From CAYZEZ01 sp964477295 (lineage in GTDB: Bacteria; Bacteroidota; Bacteroidia; Bacteroidales; SM23-62): a DNA stretch of 18,077 nucleotides. Made by a program: the position numbers and the translations under genes. Positions 15,637-18,077 of this stretch are shown here, one piece after another (the first letter of the stretch is position 1; the number at the start of each line of letters is the position of its first letter). Under the pieces are notes generated by a model, which was not told where the DNA came from, searched no databases, and saw only the letters and a program-made list of their open reading frames with translations. The stretch covers positions 1 to 18,077 of the forward strand of contig CAYZEZ010000073.1 in the NCBI GenBank assembly GCA_964477295.1. The letters run 5' to 3'.

Positions 15637-16122
15637 TTAAGCGTTTATCAATGCATCGATTTCTTCAAGATGCAATTTGAAATGCGGCAGGTAATCAATA
15701 ATCATTACACCGAGCGATACAAGTTTCTCTTCGCCATAATCCCAGAGATTACCAAACTTTTCAGGATCAACATTTCCTGCAACATGGGCCCAGTGAAGGT
15801 TTGAAAATTTCCAGAGCTGTACAAGGTTTTGCCAGTCCTCATGCTGGTAATCCTGTAAGGCGATCCATTTGTCGTTATTACCATGAATGGCATAGTTTGG
15901 ATATTTAAAAGGACTTTCCCGGTGCTGCAAGAAAACCATTCGATGGGTATTGTTGCCCGCAGAATCAACCATATGTCCTACGATCTGCTTTATGGTACGG
16001 TCCTGGCTGTTTCGCCTTTCAGTTATCACCGCATCCGAAAGATTTGATAGCTTTATTTCCCATTCCGGGATAAGGGCTAAAAGTTCCTTATTGTTAAATT
16101 CTATCTGTTCAAGTACACTCAT
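15637..16122 (-). CDS. DinB-family metal-dependent protein
   Basis: 161-residue protein of the DinB/YfiT-like four-helix-bundle superfamily. A likely metal-binding histidine triad is visible: His50 in QIVGHMVDSAGNNTH and His147 plus His151 in DYLPHFKLHLEEI. The conserved spacing, Trp/His-rich centre and length fit the family. Members act as thiol-dependent transferases or hydrolases, or have unknown roles in stress and detoxification. No reaction can be assigned here. It stands alone between the hydrolase gene (177 bp upstream) and the sulfatase pseudogene (105 bp downstream). Confidence 0.85.
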   Translation of the reverse strand: MSVLEQIEFNNKELLALIPEWEIKLSNLSDAVITERRNSQDRTIKQIVGHMVDSAGNNTHRMVFLQHRESPFKYPNYAIHGNNDKWIALQDYQHEDWQNLVQLWKFSNLHWAHVAGNVDPEKFGNLWDYGEEKLVSLGVMIIDYLPHFKLHLEEIDALINA

Positions 16123-16160
16123 TTTTTCTTTTATTAGTTGATTTTGCTTTTAGATTATGT

Positions 16161-16299
16161 TCATTGTATTTCTGATACGGTTTTCCAGGAATTCATCGTA
16201 AGCCCTGGTCCTGATATTCGTTTAAAGCGGATAGGTACGTCAGTGGGCAGAAAGGAATCATTATCAATAACTGATTTATCCGCTTCATTAAGCAGGCAA
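16161..16299 (-). other. Possible coding relic after the hydrolase gene
   Basis: On the minus strand a frame stays open from just inside the hydrolase stop region to a TGA at 16161-16163. It reads like protein (NDSFLPTDVPIRFKRIS, then GPGLTMNSWKTV), but it has no upstream start of its own. It may be the tail of a lost gene or chance. I do not recognise the family. Confidence 0.25.
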
Positions 16300-18077
16300 T
16301 CACTGAATCACAGGTAACTTGATCTGTGAGCGAAATCCTTGTGAATGGTGAATCTTATTATGGGCAACTATTCCTTCCGATTCATCAAAATTATTCCCAC
16401 CGGTATTCAGGTTCCGGTCGAAACGCGGAAAATTGCTGCTCGAAACCTCGATCCTTATGCAGTGTCCTTCTGCAAAATAGTTACTGGTCGACATGGGGCT
16501 CATTTCTACTTTATAAATATTCCCTTTCTCCATAAAAACATTCTTATCATAACCCTCAACGTAGCGGAATCGCTGGATAGTCTCGTCCAGGTTATATGCC
16601 CTGCCATCCGGGTAAACATCAATCAGCTTTAGCGTGATATCTGTATCCTTAACATCGGAAGAAATATACAACGTGGCCTCAATAAATCCACTTACTTCAA
16701 TACCTTTCGTCAGGGGCTCCGAGGTATAAACAAGAATGTCCTCCCGCTCTTCCATTTTACTCTGGTCAAATGATCCTGGTTTAATAGCTCCCCCTGTGCA
16801 GCAAACACCCCCTCCATATGAAGGGACAGGATCGTACGGGTCATAAGTGAAGCTATCCGGGTTATCTTTTTTACCGGGCAATTTTTCAGACAGCTTCCCA
16901 TCCCCGTTCAGGGTATTGGCGTTGCCTTTACTCTCCAGGTACCAGGGAATCATTTCCATTCCTTCCGGTGGCCAGATATCGGATTGCTGCCATTTACCTG
17001 ATCCCATGGTATAATACTGGACCCTGGGAAGTCCGTCGAGAAATTCCTGATTTTTTCCCTTTAGCCAGTATTCAAGCCATCCATTTCTTATGCTGTCAAA
17101 ATCCAGACGGGCATCCCCGACGTTGCGCTCCCCGACTAGGGTATTTTCAGAAACGCGCGAATAGGCGCAATGGGTGGTGGGGGCAATGATGAGATATTGG
17201 TTTTCACGGACTTCCGGATCACTGGCATTTGCCCTTATATGATTCACAAGGGCCAGGTTAGGGCTGGTTGCAATATCATACCAGGTGACGATCCACAGGC
17301 CTGGTACCCCGAAATCCATGTCGTCGTGGTATAAACCGCCCTGATACCAGGCGGGATCATCAGGTGTTCTCCGGATCATATCTTCATACACTCCGACAGG
17401 GCCATCCAGGTTTTTTATAATATCCTGAACAGGAAGATACCAGTAAGCCTCGGTCCAATCAACCTTTGGCCGCTCCGGGGCCAGGTCAAAAGACTTGGAT
17501 ACCCTGATTAATTCATCCTGTGAAGCATCGACCGGAAAGGTTGGGCGGATCCTGTCATTCTGAACTCCATACAACCATGAGGTGAATAACATCTGCTGCG
17601 CCCCTCCACGGAACCAGTTACCCTGTTCATAAAAATTTCCTATCCTGCCCACGCCGGCTCCAAATCCTGCAGGTATCATGGCTGCGTGTGCAGGATGGTC
17701 AAGGGCTGCAACAGCCATCTGCCACTCTGCTGTGGAGGAGCAACCCTGTGTGGCTATTTTTCCATTGCACCATGACTGACTTGCCATCCAGGAAAAGGCG
17801 TCATAGCCATCGGTTGTAGGTGTCCCCAGGATATCCCACTCACCCTGTGAAAAATACCGGCCCCGCTCATTCTGAATGACATAGGCGTACCCATTCTTAA
17901 CAGCCTCGAGAGCAGACCTGTACCGGCCGGTACGTTCTTCACCATCCCCCCATGTATTGAAGTTGTAAGGGGTTTTAACGAAAATTACCGGTACCTGTTT
18001 GTCAGTCCTGGGCCGGTAAATATCGGTGGCCAGCATAATCCCATCCCGCATAGGCATCATTACCTTCTGGTCAATAA
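16300..18077 (-). CDS. CocE/NonD-family serine hydrolase (5' end cut by window)
   Basis: Alpha/beta hydrolase of the CocE/NonD (X-Pro dipeptidyl-peptidase-like) family. The frame is open through the right edge (IDQKV precedes the ATG at 18060), so the true start and any signal peptide lie outside. Numbering from that ATG, PMRDGIMLATDIYRP is the typical first strand region, NERGRYFSQGEW (64-75) supplies the oxyanion-hole segment, and the nucleophile is probably Ser108 in GCSSTAEW. WYD and APTTHCAYS supply candidate acid and histidine. From about residue 370 a C-terminal jelly-roll domain follows (YTSEPLTKGIEVSGF, then ATLYISSDVKDTDI). Family members cleave esters or acyl amides, including beta-lactam acylases and cocaine esterase. 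The substrate here is unknown. The nucleophile elbow GxSST differs from the more common GxSYxG. Confidence 0.92.
   Translation of the reverse strand, partial: IDQKVMMPMRDGIMLATDIYRPRTDKQVPVIFVKTPYNFNTWGDGEERTGRYRSALEAVKNGYAYVIQNERGRYFSQGEWDILGTPTTDGYDAFSWMASQSWCNGKIATQGCSSTAEWQMAVAALDHPAHAAMIPAGFGAGVGRIGNFYEQGNWFRGGAQQMLFTSWLYGVQNDRIRPTFPVDASQDELIRVSKSFDLAPERPKVDWTEAYWYLPVQDIIKNLDGPVGVYEDMIRRTPDDPAWYQGGLYHDDMDFGVPGLWIVTWYDIATSPNLALVNHIRANASDPEVRENQYLIIAPTTHCAYSRVSENTLVGERNVGDARLDFDSIRNGWLEYWLKGKNQEFLDGLPRVQYYTMGSGKWQQSDIWPPEGMEMIPWYLESKGNANTLNGDGKLSEKLPGKKDNPDSFTYDPYDPVPSYGGGVCCTGGAIKPGSFDQSKMEEREDILVYTSEPLTKGIEVSGFIEATLYISSDVKDTDITLKLIDVYPDGRAYNLDETIQRFRYVEGYDKNVFMEKGNIYKVEMSPMSTSNYFAEGHCIRIEVSSSNFPRFDRNLNTGGNNFDESEGIVAHNKIHHSQGFRSQIKLPVIQ

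Noticed and set aside
15705..15968. Alternative minus-strand frame within the DinB gene
   Set aside because: It lies entirely inside the DinB gene in another frame and shows no family motif. The DinB frame has the His triad.

Overview
The window looks like chromosomal DNA of a member of the Bacteroidota. The signs are a very large periplasmic-propeller sensor kinase, almost no Shine-Dalgarno sites, AT-rich gene starts, TAnnTTTG-like -7 boxes, a TorF-type porin next to a P-II relic, sulfatase and Tat-exported Gfo/Idh/MocA genes, and double-glycine leader peptides of the kind common in this phylum. No rRNA, tRNA, CRISPR array, insertion sequence or integrase was seen. Nearly all genes lie on the minus strand, so the story reads from right to left.

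Right end (12.8-18.1 kb): a CocE/NonD-type serine hydrolase whose 5' end is cut by the window edge, a DinB-family metal-binding protein, a decayed sulfatase gene (nonsense codon plus large internal deletion), and two tandem paralogous lipoproteins. Each lipoprotein is itself built of two related domains. The TorF-like outer-membrane protein at 12.1-12.8 kb is the only clear plus-strand gene. It is followed by a frameshifted, truncated P-II (GlnB/GlnK) relic. At least two genes in this stretch are broken, so it appears to be eroding.

Middle (10.2-11.7 kb): a secreted (Tat) Gfo/Idh/MocA oxidoreductase, then about 470 bp without a recognisable gene.

Core (5.5-9.7 kb): a compact peptide export system. 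Three consecutive small genes encode precursors of 60-64 residues with double-glycine leaders and unrelated cores. A strong hairpin/U-tract terminator follows, then a 37-residue single-membrane-span peptide too short for ordinary gene callers, an HlyD-type adaptor, and a C39-peptidase ABC exporter with an intact Cys-His-Asp site. The simplest model is that the exporter removes the leaders and, with the adaptor and a TolC-like partner encoded elsewhere, secretes three small peptides that may be bacteriocins or signals. The small membrane peptide and one precursor share an N/D-W-D-x-x-K signature near their C-termini. This is the most novel part of the window. A CPBP (Abi) membrane protease follows the exporter and is a candidate immunity or processing factor. 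It is separated from the exporter by a 14-bp perfect inverted repeat and coupled to an SDR-like protein that lacks the canonical catalytic Tyr and Lys.

Left end (1-3.6 kb): the first 1200 residues of a Reg_prop/Y_Y_Y/GAF histidine kinase whose C-terminus lies outside the window.
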